Source of the DNA: Pseudorhodoferax sp. Leaf267
Lineage (GTDB): Bacteria > Pseudomonadota > Gammaproteobacteria > Burkholderiales > Burkholderiaceae_C
DNA: 64,000 bases
Assembly (NCBI RefSeq): GCF_001422405.1
Contig: NZ_LMMV01000025.1
Span: forward strand, 376,956-440,955
Reading direction: 5' to 3'
The notes beneath the pieces are model-generated. The model did not search any database, had not been told where the DNA came from, and saw nothing but the letters and a program-made list of their open reading frames with translations. Shown here piece after piece: positions 16,307-25,483 of this stretch; the first letter of the stretch is position 1; every line of letters begins with the position of its first letter. The position numbers and the translations under genes were made by a program.

Positions 16307-16707
16307 GGGGCTGGCTGTGCATGGCGGGCCTGGCCACGGCGCTGGCCGGCTGCGGCGAGCGGCCGGCGCCGGCTGCGCGCAACCCTGCCGTCGCGCCCGT
16401 GTCGCAGGTCAAGCCCGCCGCGCCGGTGGCGCCCGCCACCGACGCCTGGCTGGGCCGCTGGCTCGGCCCGGAGGGCACCTTCATCGACGTGCAGAAGGCC
16501 ACCGACGGCTACACGCTGACCATCCGCAACCTGGACGGCCCGCTGATCTTCAGCGGCACGCCCGCGGGCGACCGCATCGCCTTCCAGCGCGACGGCAAGC
16601 CGCAGACCCTGCGCGCCACCGACGGCCCGGGCACGGGCATGAAGTGGCTGCAGGAGAAGAAGGATTGCCTGGTGGTGGAAGTGGGCGAGGGCTGGTGCCG
16701 CGACTGA
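16303..16707 (+). CDS. Small predicted lipoprotein
   Basis: 134 residues starting MRGWLCMAGLATALAGCGERP; LAGC is a lipobox with Cys17 as the lipidated residue. A Pro/Ala-rich linker (to about residue 45) leads to a compact domain (AWLGRWLGPEGTFIDVQKATDGYTLTIRN...KDCLVVEVGEGWCRD) with two late cysteines that could form a disulfide. I do not recognise a named family. Its start overlaps the stop of the LysE remnant, and the phosphodiesterase gene begins 1 base after its stop. Confidence 0.75.
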   Translation: MRGWLCMAGLATALAGCGERPAPAARNPAVAPVSQVKPAAPVAPATDAWLGRWLGPEGTFIDVQKATDGYTLTIRNLDGPLIFSGTPAGDRIAFQRDGKPQTLRATDGPGTGMKWLQEKKDCLVVEVGEGWCRD

Positions 16708-16708
16708 C

Positions 16709-17161
16709 ATGCCCCGCATCGGCCTGCTCTCGGACACCCACGGGCTGCTGCGCCCCGAGGCGCTGGCCTTCCTGCGCGGCAGTGACGCCATCGTGCATGC
16801 CGGCGACATCTGCGACCCGGCCATCCTCGAGCAGCTGGCCGCCATCGCGCCCGTGACGGCCGTGCGTGGCAACAACGACCATGGCCCCTGGGCCGAGCGG
16901 CTGCCGCACACGGCGCACGTGCAATTCGGCGCCGTGCGGCTGTGCGTGGTCCACGACCTGGGGGAGCTCGCGCCGCAGGCGTCGGCCGACGCGCAGGTCG
17001 TGGTCTCGGGCCATTCGCACAAGCCCGTGGCCGAGACGCGCGGCGGCGTGCTCTACGTGAACCCCGGCAGCTGCGGCCCGCGCCGCTTCAAGCTGCCGAT
17101 CGCGGTGGCCGAGCTGCTGGTGGACGGCAGTGCGGTGTCGGCGCGCATCTTCACGCTCTGA
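16709..17161 (+). CDS. YfcE/MJ0936-type metallophosphoesterase
   Basis: 150 residues with the full calcineurin-like motif set: LLSDTHG (Asp and His), VHAGDICD, VRGNNDHG, VVSGHSHKP and NPGSCGPRR. Members hydrolyse phosphodiesters with two divalent metals. Length and motif order match small YfcE-type enzymes. It begins 1 base after the lipoprotein stop, and the acetyltransferase starts 2 bases after its own stop, so the three genes are likely one unit. Confidence 0.9.
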   Translation: MPRIGLLSDTHGLLRPEALAFLRGSDAIVHAGDICDPAILEQLAAIAPVTAVRGNNDHGPWAERLPHTAHVQFGAVRLCVVHDLGELAPQASADAQVVVSGHSHKPVAETRGGVLYVNPGSCGPRRFKLPIAVAELLVDGSAVSARIFTL

Positions 17162-17163
17162 AC

Positions 17164-17685
17164 ATGGTGCAAGTGGCGCAGACGGACCGGCTGGTGCTGC
17201 GCCACCTCACGCCCGACGACGCGCCGTTCTACCGGCAGCAGCTCAATGAGCCCTCGTGGCTGGCCCACATCGGCGACCGCCAGGTGCACACGCTGGCCGA
17301 TGCCGACGCCCATCTGCGCGCCAACATCCTGCCGCCCTATGCCGAGCGGGGCTTCGGCATGTACCTCGTGCAGCGCAGGGCCGATGCGGCGCCCGTGGGC
17401 ATCTGCGGCCTGGTGCAGCGCGAGGCGCTGCCGGCGCCCGACCTCGGCTTCGCGCTGCTGGATGCGCATGCCGGCCTGGGCTATGCGCAGGAGGCCGCCC
17501 AGGCCGTGCTGCGCCATGCCTTCGCCGACCTGGGGCTGGACCGCGTGCTGGCCATCACCGCGGTCACCAACCAGCGCTCGGACCGGCTGCTCGACAAGCT
17601 GGGCTTCGCGTTCCAGGGCATGGTGCCCGTGGGCGCGCGCTCGCTGCGCCTGTATACGCGCTTGCCCGATGCTCCGGGATGGTGA
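17164..17685 (+). CDS. GNAT family N-acetyltransferase, RimJ/RimL type
   Basis: 173 residues. The opening VAQTDRLVLRHLTPDDAPFYRQQLNEPSWLAHIGDR and the FGMYLVQRRADAAPVGICGLVQRE segment are typical of the RimJ/RimL-like group. Motif A is GLGYAQEAAQAVLRHAF, followed by AITAVTNQRSDRLLDKLGF. Related proteins acetylate N termini or small amines. Start chosen as the ATG 2 bases after the phosphodiesterase stop. Confidence 0.88.
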   Translation: MVQVAQTDRLVLRHLTPDDAPFYRQQLNEPSWLAHIGDRQVHTLADADAHLRANILPPYAERGFGMYLVQRRADAAPVGICGLVQREALPAPDLGFALLDAHAGLGYAQEAAQAVLRHAFADLGLDRVLAITAVTNQRSDRLLDKLGFAFQGMVPVGARSLRLYTRLPDAPGW

Positions 17686-17728
17686 CAATCCACCCCGCAT
17701 CCTCCAACGTCACCGATCCCCGCCCGCC

Positions 17729-18358
17729 ATGTTCCCCCTCGACACACTGATCGCCTACCTGTTCGCCACGCTGCTCGTGGTGCTCGCGCCGGGGCCGGAC
17801 AACATCCTCGCCATCAGCCGCGGGCTGAGCCAGGGCCGCGGCGCGGCGGCGATGTCCGCGGTCGGTGCCGGCCTGGGCATCATGGTCCACACGCTGGCCG
17901 CGACGCTGGGGCTCACGCTCGTGGTCCAGGCCTCGCCGCTCGCGTTCTGGGCCGTCAAGATCGTCGGCGCGGCCTACCTGCTGTGGCTGGGCGTCAAGGC
18001 GCTGCGCTCGCGCAATCTGATCTCGTTCACGCCGGTCGCGCACCAGGGCCTGGGCCGGGTGTTCCTCACGGGCCTGCTGTCCAACGTGCTGAACCCCAAG
18101 CCCGGCCTGTTCGTGCTGGCCTTCATCCCGCAGTTCGTCAGCGCGCAGCGCGGGCCCGTGGGCGTGCAGATGCTGGTGTACGGCGCGATCTTCGCGGTGC
18201 TGACGGCCGTGATCTTCTCGATCCTGGGCGCTTACGCGGCGCGGCTGTCGGGTTGGCTGGCACGCCGGCCGCGCGCCACGGCTTGGCTCAACTACGGCGC
18301 CGGTGCCACCTTCATCGCGTCCAGCCTGTCGATCCTGGCGCTGGGCAACCGGCGCTAA
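17729..18358 (+). CDS. LysE family amino-acid exporter
   Basis: 209 residues, six predicted helices. The first helix ends with LVVLAPGPDNILAISRGLSQGRGAAAMSAVGAGLGIMVH, the family signature; KIVGAAYLLWLGVKALRS and GLLSNVLNPKPGLFVLAFIPQFV are also characteristic. LysE/RhtB proteins export amino acids or related metabolites. Intact, unlike the remnant 1.4 kb upstream. It converges on the patatin gene, with only 3 bases between the stops. Confidence 0.92.
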   Translation: MFPLDTLIAYLFATLLVVLAPGPDNILAISRGLSQGRGAAAMSAVGAGLGIMVHTLAATLGLTLVVQASPLAFWAVKIVGAAYLLWLGVKALRSRNLISFTPVAHQGLGRVFLTGLLSNVLNPKPGLFVLAFIPQFVSAQRGPVGVQMLVYGAIFAVLTAVIFSILGAYAARLSGWLARRPRATAWLNYGAGATFIASSLSILALGNRR

Positions 18359-18361
18359 AGC

Positions 18362-20281
18362 TCAGGGCGGGGCGTCGTCGGCGCGGGCCACGCCCAGCTG
18401 CGCCGCCTGGCGCGCGTCCATGGCGGCCAGCACCGTCTTCGCATGCGCATAGCCGCGCGCCACGATCTGGTCGATACGCTGCCACTGCAGCATGCCCACG
18501 CGCTCCAGTGCGGGGTGGAAGTACAGGTCGCAGTTCTGCTGCGCCTGGCGCTGGCGCGACATGCTGTACAGCGCGGTCACGGTCATGAGATAGGTCGGCA
18601 GCAGGGGCACCCGGTAGCGGCGCTGGGCCAGCGGGCGCAGGCGGTCGCGCCACAGGCTGATGTTGCCGGGGATGGCCTCGAAGCCGGCCTGTGCCGTGCG
18701 CGTGTTCAGGTCGATGCCGATCACCTGGCCCACGCCGCGCATGCTGCGCATCACGTCGACCGGGAAGTTGTTGAAGGTGCCGCCATCGCACAGCAACTCG
18801 CCGCCGCGCACCACGGGTGGCAGCGCGCCGGGGATGGAGATGCTGGCCAGCAGCGCCTGCACCAGGTTGCCGTCGTCGATGCGGTGCTCGCAGGCGCGCG
18901 AGTAGTTCGTGGCCACGCAGTGGTAGTTCTTCCACAGGTCCTCGATGTCGGCATCGAAGCCGGTGAGCTCGTCGACCGCGCGGCGCAGCACGCCGCGCAG
19001 CCGCACGCCCTTGAACAGCGAGATCAGCGGGAACAGGTTGTAGTCGCCCGTCGGGTTCACGGCGAAGGCGCGGCGCGCGTTGGCCATCACCGTGTCGAGC
19101 GACTGGTCGGACGCCACGTAGGCCGCCATGACGGCGCCGATGCTGGTGCCGCCCACCCAGTCGATCTCGATGCCGCGCTCGCGCAGCGCGCGGTACACGC
19201 CCAGGTGCGCGAAGCCGCGCGCACCGCCGCCGGCCAGCACCAGGCCGATGCCGGTGCGCGTGAGCAAGCGGGCCATGCGCGCCATGTCGCGCGCCAGCGA
19301 GGGGCGCAGGTGCACATGGCCGGCCAACGGGCGCCGCGCCAGCCAGCCGGCCGTGCCGCGCGGCGAGCGCAGGTCGGCCGGGTGCAGCAGCACCAGGATC
19401 TCGGCCACCTCGGTGCGCGGCGGGCGGTGCATGAGGAAGCGCTCCTCGGTCGCGTGCAGCGCCATCGGCTGCGTGGCATCGGCCAGCAGCAGCAGCTCAT
19501 CGCAGTGGCGGCAGCAGCGCTGCGTCCATGCGCTGGGGGCGGCATCGGCCAGCAGCAGCACGACGTCGTGCGTGGCCTCGATCTCGTCCAGCAGCAGGGC
19601 AACGCGCCGGCTGGCCTCGGCCTGCGCTTCGGGGTCGGCGTCGTCCAGCGACACGCCGGCATCGGCCAGCGCGGCGCCGATGTCCGCGCCGCCGACCACG
19701 CGCACGCGGCCATGGCCCGTGGACGCCATCAGCCGCTCGCTGAGCTGGGCCGACAGGCCGGCGGCGAAGGCAGCCGGGTCCACCCCGGCGGTGATCGGCA
19801 CCAGGCCGATGGCCACGGGCCGGTCGTGCGTGTTGTGCCGGCCCTCGCCCTTCAGGCGGTGCACGATCTGCCGGGTCAGCACGATGGAGACCTGGGCGCT
19901 GCTTTGCAGCAGCTGCGTGAATTCGGACTTGGCCAGCCGCACCAGCACCGAGTCGCGCACCGCGACCACGGTGGCCGCGCGTGGCTCGCCGGTGTACAGG
20001 CTGAGCTCGCCGACGGTCTGGCCGCGCGCCATCTCGCCGACCAGGCGCTCGCTGCCGTCGTCGCCGCGCGTGTAGGCCCGCAGCCGGCCGCTGACGACGA
20101 GGTACATGGAGTCGCCTTCTTCGCCCTGGTGCATCAGGGTGTCGCCACCGGCGATTTCGACCCAGCGCAGGTGCTGGCGCAGGTGCTGCAGCGAGGCCGC
20201 CTCGACTTCGCCGAAGATCGCCTTCAGATGCCGCGAAAGCAGATCGTCGTGGAAGCGCTGGCGTGCCGTTGTGGGGTCCAT
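18362..20281 (-). CDS. Patatin-like phospholipase with N-terminal cyclic-nucleotide-binding domain
   Basis: 639 residues. Residues ~18-140 form a cNMP-binding/Crp-like domain (GGDTLMHQGEEGDSMYLVVSGRLRAY, GQTVGELSLYTGEPRAATVVAV). The middle region resembles the nucleotide-binding-like linker of neuropathy-target-esterase relatives. From ~340 on is the patatin domain: GLVLAGGGARGFAHLG oxyanion loop, GGTSIGA nucleophile Ser, and LLCDGGTFNNFPVDV with the catalytic Asp. The architecture matches bacterial NTE-type lysophospholipases, peripheral at the inner membrane. It diverges from the lipid-transport operon 134 bases away, hinting at a shared role in membrane lipids. Confidence 0.92.
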   Translation of the reverse strand: MDPTTARQRFHDDLLSRHLKAIFGEVEAASLQHLRQHLRWVEIAGGDTLMHQGEEGDSMYLVVSGRLRAYTRGDDGSERLVGEMARGQTVGELSLYTGEPRAATVVAVRDSVLVRLAKSEFTQLLQSSAQVSIVLTRQIVHRLKGEGRHNTHDRPVAIGLVPITAGVDPAAFAAGLSAQLSERLMASTGHGRVRVVGGADIGAALADAGVSLDDADPEAQAEASRRVALLLDEIEATHDVVLLLADAAPSAWTQRCCRHCDELLLLADATQPMALHATEERFLMHRPPRTEVAEILVLLHPADLRSPRGTAGWLARRPLAGHVHLRPSLARDMARMARLLTRTGIGLVLAGGGARGFAHLGVYRALRERGIEIDWVGGTSIGAVMAAYVASDQSLDTVMANARRAFAVNPTGDYNLFPLISLFKGVRLRGVLRRAVDELTGFDADIEDLWKNYHCVATNYSRACEHRIDDGNLVQALLASISIPGALPPVVRGGELLCDGGTFNNFPVDVMRSMRGVGQVIGIDLNTRTAQAGFEAIPGNISLWRDRLRPLAQRRYRVPLLPTYLMTVTALYSMSRQRQAQQNCDLYFHPALERVGMLQWQRIDQIVARGYAHAKTVLAAMDARQAAQLGVARADDAPP

Positions 20282-20415
20282 GTCGGATGGGTGAGGCGCG
20301 CGGATTGTAGTCAGCGGTCATCGCGAGCGCGCCGTCCTACGGGGCGCCTCGAAACAGCTTGGTACGATGCCTGCCTCATCCACCACACCCGCTGACACGG
20401 ACCCCGCCCATCTGC

Positions 20416-21546
20416 ATGGACGATTCCCGCCCGCCCACCAGCCCCCGCATCGCTGAACAGGACCAGTCCGACGGGCCCACGGCCGTGTTGACGGGCCGCT
20501 GGACGGCCGCCGACCTGGCCGCTGGCAGCACACTGGGCCAGACGCGCAGCCGCCTGGCGGCGCTGCCGGCCTCGCACGGCTGGGACCTGCAGGGCATCGA
20601 CCGGCTCGACCACCTGGGCGCGCAGCTGCTGTGGAACCAGTGGGGCCGCACCTGGCCCGCGCGCGTGGCGCTGCTGCCCGAGCAGCGCAGCATGCTGGAG
20701 CGCGTGGCCGAGTTCACGACCACACCCGAGCCGGCACCACCGGCCGGCCTGGCCCAGCACTTCGACGCGCTGGGCGTGCGCGTGCTGGAGGGCCTGGCCC
20801 AGGCCAAGGTCGGCGTGCGGCTGGTCGGCCAGCTCACGCTGGACATCGGGCGCCTGATCCGCCGCCCGCACCAGGGCCCGTGGCGCGACATCTCGGGCCA
20901 CCTCTTCCAGATGGGCACCATGGCCCTGCCCATCACCAGCCTGGTCGGCGCGCTGATCGGCGTGGTGCTGGCCTACCTCACGGCACTGCAGCTGCGCCAG
21001 TTCGGCGCCGAGTCCTTCATCGTCAACATCCTGGGCGTCTCGCTGGTGCGCGAGCTGGGGCCGATGCTGGCGGCCATCCTGGTGGCCGGCCGCTCCGGCT
21101 CGGCCATCACGGCGCAGATCGGCGTGATGCGCGTGACCGAGGAGCTGGACGCCATGCGCGTGATGGGCATCGCGCACGGCTTTCGCCTGGTCATGCCGCG
21201 CGCCATCGCCCTGGCCATCGCCATGCCGCTGATCGCCACCTGGACCACGCTCGCAGGCCTGGCCGGCGGCATGCTCGCGGCCGACCTGGCGCTGGGCATC
21301 ACACCGGCCTTCTTCCTGAACGCGCTGCCCGATGCGGTGAGCGGCGCCAACCTGGCGCTGGCGGTCGGCAAGTCGGCCGTGTTCGGCATCCTGATCGCGC
21401 TGATCGGCTGCCATTACGGACTGCGTGTGAAGCCCAACACCGAGAGCCTGGGCAAGGGCACGACCTCGGCCGTGGTGACGGCGATCACGGCGGTGATCGT
21501 GGTCGATGCGCTCTTCGCGGTCGCGTTCCGCAGCGTGGGCATCTGA
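20416..21546 (+). CDS. MlaE-family ABC transporter permease with N-terminal STAS-like domain
   Basis: 376 residues. The first ~100 residues (TAVLTGRWTAADL...GWDLQGIDRLDHLGAQLLWNQWG) look like a STAS domain, a separate MlaB protein in E. coli. The rest is the MlaE/YrbE permease: MALPITSLVGALIGVVLAYLTALQLRQFG, VRELGPMLAAILVAGRSGSAI, AQIGVMRVTEELDAMRVMG. It forms the inner-membrane channel of an MCE lipid transporter. First gene of a four-gene operon with the ATPase, MCE protein and auxiliary lipoprotein. Confidence 0.92.
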   Translation: MDDSRPPTSPRIAEQDQSDGPTAVLTGRWTAADLAAGSTLGQTRSRLAALPASHGWDLQGIDRLDHLGAQLLWNQWGRTWPARVALLPEQRSMLERVAEFTTTPEPAPPAGLAQHFDALGVRVLEGLAQAKVGVRLVGQLTLDIGRLIRRPHQGPWRDISGHLFQMGTMALPITSLVGALIGVVLAYLTALQLRQFGAESFIVNILGVSLVRELGPMLAAILVAGRSGSAITAQIGVMRVTEELDAMRVMGIAHGFRLVMPRAIALAIAMPLIATWTTLAGLAGGMLAADLALGITPAFFLNALPDAVSGANLALAVGKSAVFGILIALIGCHYGLRVKPNTESLGKGTTSAVVTAITAVIVVDALFAVAFRSVGI

Positions 21547-21550
21547 GGCC

Positions 21551-22390
21551 ATGAGCGACAACAAGATATCGACCGACAGCGCCGAGCCCGTCGTCACCGT
21601 GCGCGGGCTGTGGACGGCCTTCGGCACGGGCAAGAACCAGGTCGTGATCCACAAGGACCTGGACCTGACCATCCAGCCTGGCGAGGTGGTCTCGCTGGTC
21701 GGCGGTTCGGGCACCGGCAAGACCGTGCTGCTGCGCCAGATGCTGGGGCTGGAGAAGCCGTTCAAGGGCGAGGTCACCGTGCTCGGCGAGCCCGCCGCGC
21801 AGCTGGGCCGGCGCGGCGCGGCCAGCCGCGTGGGCATGCTGTTCCAGCAGGGCGCGCTGTTCTCGGCCTTCAGCGTGCTGGAGAACATCGCCTTTCCGCT
21901 GCGCGAGCTGCGCCGCCTGCCCGACGACTTGGTGCGCGACACGGCCCTGGTCAAGCTGCAGATGGTGGGCCTGGGCCCGCAGCATGCCAACAAGATGCCG
22001 GCCGACCTGTCCGGCGGCATGATCAAGCGCGTGGCGCTGGCGCGCGCGCTGGCCATGGACCCGCCGCTGCTGCTGCTGGACGAGCCCACGGCCGGGCTGG
22101 ACCCGCACGGCTCGGACGATTTCGTCGAGCTGCTGCGCTCGCTGCACCGCGAGCTGAACCTCACCGTGGTGATGGTCACGCACGACCTGGACACCTTGTT
22201 CGCGCTGTCCAGCCGCGTGCTGGTGCTGGCCGAAAAGCGCGTGCTGGTCGAAGGCGCGCCGGCCGAGGTCGCCACCTACGACCACCCCTTCGTGCACGAT
22301 TTCTTCCAGGGCGAGCGTGGCCGCCGCGCCATGACGCCGATCGCGCAGATCGTGCCCGCTACCGCATCCCCTTCCACCCAGGACACTTGA
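21551..22390 (+). CDS. MlaF-type ABC transporter ATP-binding protein
   Basis: 279 residues. Walker A GGSGTGKT at residues 51-58, Q-loop FQQGALFSAFSVLENIAFPL, signature LSGGMIKRVALARAL, Walker B LLLLDEPTAGLDP and switch VTHD. The Q-loop region is typical of MlaF-type rather than sugar importers. It powers lipid movement through the permease encoded just upstream (4-base gap). Confidence 0.93.
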   Translation: MSDNKISTDSAEPVVTVRGLWTAFGTGKNQVVIHKDLDLTIQPGEVVSLVGGSGTGKTVLLRQMLGLEKPFKGEVTVLGEPAAQLGRRGAASRVGMLFQQGALFSAFSVLENIAFPLRELRRLPDDLVRDTALVKLQMVGLGPQHANKMPADLSGGMIKRVALARALAMDPPLLLLDEPTAGLDPHGSDDFVELLRSLHRELNLTVVMVTHDLDTLFALSSRVLVLAEKRVLVEGAPAEVATYDHPFVHDFFQGERGRRAMTPIAQIVPATASPSTQDT

Positions 22391-22391
22391 G

Positions 22392-23390
22392 ATGGAAAAC
22401 AAATCCCATGCCCTGGCCGCCGGCACCTTCGTGCTGGTGGTCACCGCGCTGCTGATCGCGCTGTCCGTCTGGCTCAGCCGGGAAAGCGGCAGCAGCCACC
22501 CCTATGAGCTGTCCACCAGCGACTCCGTCACGGGCCTGCAGCTGCAGGCGCCCGTGCGCTACAAAGGTGTGGCGGTCGGCAAGGTCACCTACATCGGCTT
22601 CGACCCCCAGGTGCCCGGCAACGTCGTGATCCGGCTCAACGTGGACGACACCACGCCGCTGACGCCCAGCACCTTCGCCACGCTGAGCTACCAGGGCATC
22701 ACGGGCCTGGCCTTCGTGCAGCTGGACGACTCCGGCGACCAGCTGGACGCGCTGGCCCCGGGCTCCAGCGGCGTGCCGCGCCTGCCGCTCAAGAACTCGC
22801 GCCTGGGCGAGCTGACCGACCAGGCGCCGGTGCTGCTGGCCAAGGTGCAGGACGTGCTGGACAACATGAACAAGATGCTGAGCCAGCAGAACGTGGACAA
22901 GGTCGGCGCCGTGCTGGACAACACCGCCACCGCCACCGCCCGCATCGGCGAGGCCGCGCAGAACGTCAACAAGCTCACCGCGCAGCTGGAGGCCACCATG
23001 CGCACGCGGGTGGACCCGGCCCTGGCCGGCGTGCCCGCCATGACGCAGGAGGTCAGCGCCAGCCTGGCCGCGGTGCGCAAGGCCGCCGACGACGTGGCCC
23101 GCATGTCCACCAACATCGACAAGACCGCCGACCGCCTCAACCAGCCCGATGGCCCGCTGGACCGCCTGGCCGAGGGCACGGCGGCCCTGTCGCGCGTGGT
23201 CGAGACCTTCGGCGCCGCCACGCTGCCGCGTGTGAACCGCGTGACCGAAGACGCCTCGCGCGCCGCGCGCCAGCTCAGCCGCACCGTGAACGGAATCAAC
23301 GACAACCCGCAGTCGCTGATCTTCGGCAGCGGCACCGTCCAACCCGGCCCGGGTGAACCAGGCTTCGCCGCGCCAGGAGCAAACCGATGA
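22392..23390 (+). CDS. MCE-domain protein (MlaD/PqiB-like)
   Basis: 332 residues. One N-terminal membrane helix (ALAAGTFVLVVTALLIALSVWLS) anchors it. The MCE domain follows (SVTGLQLQAPVRYKGVAVGKVTYIGFDP...ATLSYQGITGLAFVQLDD). From about residue 140 to 300 the protein is a long helical region (VLLAKVQDVLDNMNKML...) like the needle-forming helices of longer MCE proteins. It probably forms a hexameric periplasmic lipid conduit. It overlaps the lipoprotein gene by 4 bases. Confidence 0.92.
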   Translation: MENKSHALAAGTFVLVVTALLIALSVWLSRESGSSHPYELSTSDSVTGLQLQAPVRYKGVAVGKVTYIGFDPQVPGNVVIRLNVDDTTPLTPSTFATLSYQGITGLAFVQLDDSGDQLDALAPGSSGVPRLPLKNSRLGELTDQAPVLLAKVQDVLDNMNKMLSQQNVDKVGAVLDNTATATARIGEAAQNVNKLTAQLEATMRTRVDPALAGVPAMTQEVSASLAAVRKAADDVARMSTNIDKTADRLNQPDGPLDRLAEGTAALSRVVETFGAATLPRVNRVTEDASRAARQLSRTVNGINDNPQSLIFGSGTVQPGPGEPGFAAPGANR

Positions 23391-24028
23391 ACCGCAAGCC
23401 CTTGTTGTCCCTGATCGTGCTGGCCGCCGCGCTGGCCGGCTGTTCCGCCCTGCCCGACAAGCCGCAGCGCCCCGCGCAGTACGACTTCGGCCCCGGCGCC
23501 GTGGCCCAGCAGCCCATGGACCGGCGCGCGCCGCTGCCGCCGCTGGCCTTGGCCGACATCGAGGCCAGCGGCCCGCTGGAGGCCGCCACCGCCGTGCTGT
23601 ACCGCCTGGGCTATGCCGACGCGCAGCAGCTGCGCCCCTACGCGCTGGCGCGCTGGAGCATGCCGCCGGCCCAGCTGGTGGCCCTGCGTTTGCGCGAGCA
23701 CCTGGGCCAGCGCCGCACGGTGGTCAGCGCGGGCGAGGGCGCGGCCCTGTTGCGCAGCGAAGGCCAGCAGCCGCTGGTGCTGCGCATGGCGCTGGAGGAG
23801 TTCAGCCAGCTGTTCACGGCCCCGGCCACCAGCAGCGGCCTGCTGCGCCTGCGCGTGACCGTGGTCGACAACCTGCCGGCCGGCGAGAAGATCCTCGCCC
23901 AGCGCCAGTTCATCGTGCAAAAGCCCGCGGCCACGGCCGATGCCTCCGGTGGCGTGCGTGCACTGGCCGAGGCCACGGACGCGGCCGCGGCGGAGCTGTC
24001 GCAGTGGCTGGAGACGGTGGCGCGTTGA
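23387..24028 (+). CDS. ABC-type transport auxiliary lipoprotein (PqiC-like)
   Basis: 213 residues. Signal and lipobox LAAALAGCSALPDKP give a lipidated Cys19. The mature domain (QYDFGPGAV..., ALARWSMPPAQLVALRLREHLGQRRTVV, LLRLRVTVVDN) matches the ABC_trans_aux/PqiC family, outer-membrane partners of MCE transporters. It replaces the MlaA/MlaC components of the classical Mla system, none of which is seen here. Confidence 0.88.
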   Translation: MNRKPLLSLIVLAAALAGCSALPDKPQRPAQYDFGPGAVAQQPMDRRAPLPPLALADIEASGPLEAATAVLYRLGYADAQQLRPYALARWSMPPAQLVALRLREHLGQRRTVVSAGEGAALLRSEGQQPLVLRMALEEFSQLFTAPATSSGLLRLRVTVVDNLPAGEKILAQRQFIVQKPAATADASGGVRALAEATDAAAAELSQWLETVAR

Positions 24029-24039
24029 GGCCGGTGGCG

Positions 24040-24420
24040 ATGCACCCCGTGCGCACGCTGGTGGTGCTGGCCGTGGCCTGGGGCGGCCTCACGCTGGCCA
24101 TGGCGCAGCCTGCGGCGCCCGCCGCGCCGGCCTCGGCGGCTTCTGCCGCGGCCCCGGCCGGCTCCCCGCCCATGGCGGTGGTCGGCGAGTGGCAGGGCCC
24201 GTTCCAGGACACCAAGATCCTCAAGCTGCTGGACGCCGAGGACGGCGTGGCCTGCTACCTCTACGTGCCGACCAGCGTGCCGTCCGCGCGCGTGTGCACC
24301 GGGCAGGAGCCCTGTGCCATCCACTATCCGGGTGGCATCGGCACCGTGTCGTGCGTGAAGGTGCGCGAGCCGGCCAGGGCGGCACCGAAGGCCGTGCCCA
24401 AGGCCGCGCCCACGCGCTAG
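24040..24420 (+). CDS. Secreted hypothetical protein, Ala/Pro-rich
   Basis: 126 residues. A signal peptide (RTLVVLAVAWGGLTLAMAQP) is followed by an Ala/Pro linker, a small domain (GEWQGPFQDTKILKLLDAEDGVACYLYVPTSVPSARVCTGQEPCAIHYPGGIGTVSCVKV) with four cysteines, and a Lys/Ala/Pro-rich tail. The four cysteines suggest two disulfides. It follows the MCE lipoprotein by 11 bases and may belong to the same operon. Family not recognised. Confidence 0.7.
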   Translation: MHPVRTLVVLAVAWGGLTLAMAQPAAPAAPASAASAAAPAGSPPMAVVGEWQGPFQDTKILKLLDAEDGVACYLYVPTSVPSARVCTGQEPCAIHYPGGIGTVSCVKVREPARAAPKAVPKAAPTR

Positions 24421-24508
24421 CGGCCCACGGGGTTATCCCGGGCGCGCAGGGCTGGCGCGGCGCACCAGAATGCCGCACCCTGCCTTCCCCTTCGCCCGAG
24501 GACACCCG

Positions 24509-25483
24509 ATGAACAAGCTGATCGCCCGCGCCCTGCTGGCCCTGCCGCTGCTGGCCCTGGCCCCGCTGGCCGCGCACGCGCAGAACGCGCCGTCCAAACC
24601 GATCCGCTGGGTCGTGCCATACCCGGCTGGCGGCGGCTCCGACTTCCTGGCCCGCACCATCGGCCAGGCCCTGGCCACGCAGACCGGCCAGCCCGTGCTG
24701 GTGGACAACAAGCCCGGTGGCAACACGGCCATCGGCGCGTCCGAGGTCGCGCGTGCGCCGGCCGATGGCACGACCGTTCTGTCGGCCGACAACGGCACCA
24801 TGGTCTTCAACTCCGCGCTGTACAAGAGCCTGTCGTACAGCCCCACGAAAGACCTCGCGCCCGTCACGCTGATGGGCCGCTTCCCGATGATCCTGGTCGT
24901 GGGCCCGGCCGTCACCGCCAAGGACGCGCGCGCGTTCATCGCGCAGACCAAGGCCGCGCCCGAGGGCATCAACTTCGCGTCGGCCGGCGCGGGCAGCCCG
25001 CACCACCTGGCCATGGAGCTGCTCAAGACCGAGGCGGGCCTGAAGATGACGCACGTGCCCTACAAGGGCGCCGCGCCGGCCCTGACCGACGTGGCCGGCG
25101 GCCAGGTGCCGGCCATGATGGTCGACATGGCGGCCGGCGCCGGCTTCATCAAGGGCGGCAAGGTGCGCCCGCTGGCCGTGGCCAACGCCACGCGGCTGCC
25201 GCAGCTGCCCGACGTGCCCACCTTCGCCGAACTCGGCCTCAAGAACGTGGAGGCCGCGGCGCTGGTCGGCATGGTCGTGCCCGCGGCCACCCCGGCCGAC
25301 ACCATCGCCGCGCTGCAGCAGCGCGTGGTCGCCGCCATCCACGAGCCCGGCGTGCACAAGAAGCTGACCGACTTCGGCGTGGAGCCCGTGGGCAGCACGC
25401 CGGCGCAGTTCGCCGATCTCATCAAGACCGAGACCGTGCGCTGGCACAAGCTGATCCGTGACCTGAACATCACGCTGGACTGA
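24509..25483 (+). CDS. Bug/TctC family periplasmic substrate-binding protein
   Basis: 324 residues with a Sec signal (NKLIARALLALPLLALAPLAAHA). Bug-family landmarks: IRWVVPYPAGGGSDFLARTIGQAL, VLVDNKPGGNTAIGASEVARAPADGTTVL, MELLKTEAGLKMTHVPYKGAAPALTDVAGGQV. These proteins bind dicarboxylates, aromatic acids or other carboxylates; no transporter membrane genes accompany it. Its stop and the next start share one base (TGATG), which strongly couples it to the cytochrome P450 gene. Confidence 0.92.
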   Translation: MNKLIARALLALPLLALAPLAAHAQNAPSKPIRWVVPYPAGGGSDFLARTIGQALATQTGQPVLVDNKPGGNTAIGASEVARAPADGTTVLSADNGTMVFNSALYKSLSYSPTKDLAPVTLMGRFPMILVVGPAVTAKDARAFIAQTKAAPEGINFASAGAGSPHHLAMELLKTEAGLKMTHVPYKGAAPALTDVAGGQVPAMMVDMAAGAGFIKGGKVRPLAVANATRLPQLPDVPTFAELGLKNVEAAALVGMVVPAATPADTIAALQQRVVAAIHEPGVHKKLTDFGVEPVGSTPAQFADLIKTETVRWHKLIRDLNITLD

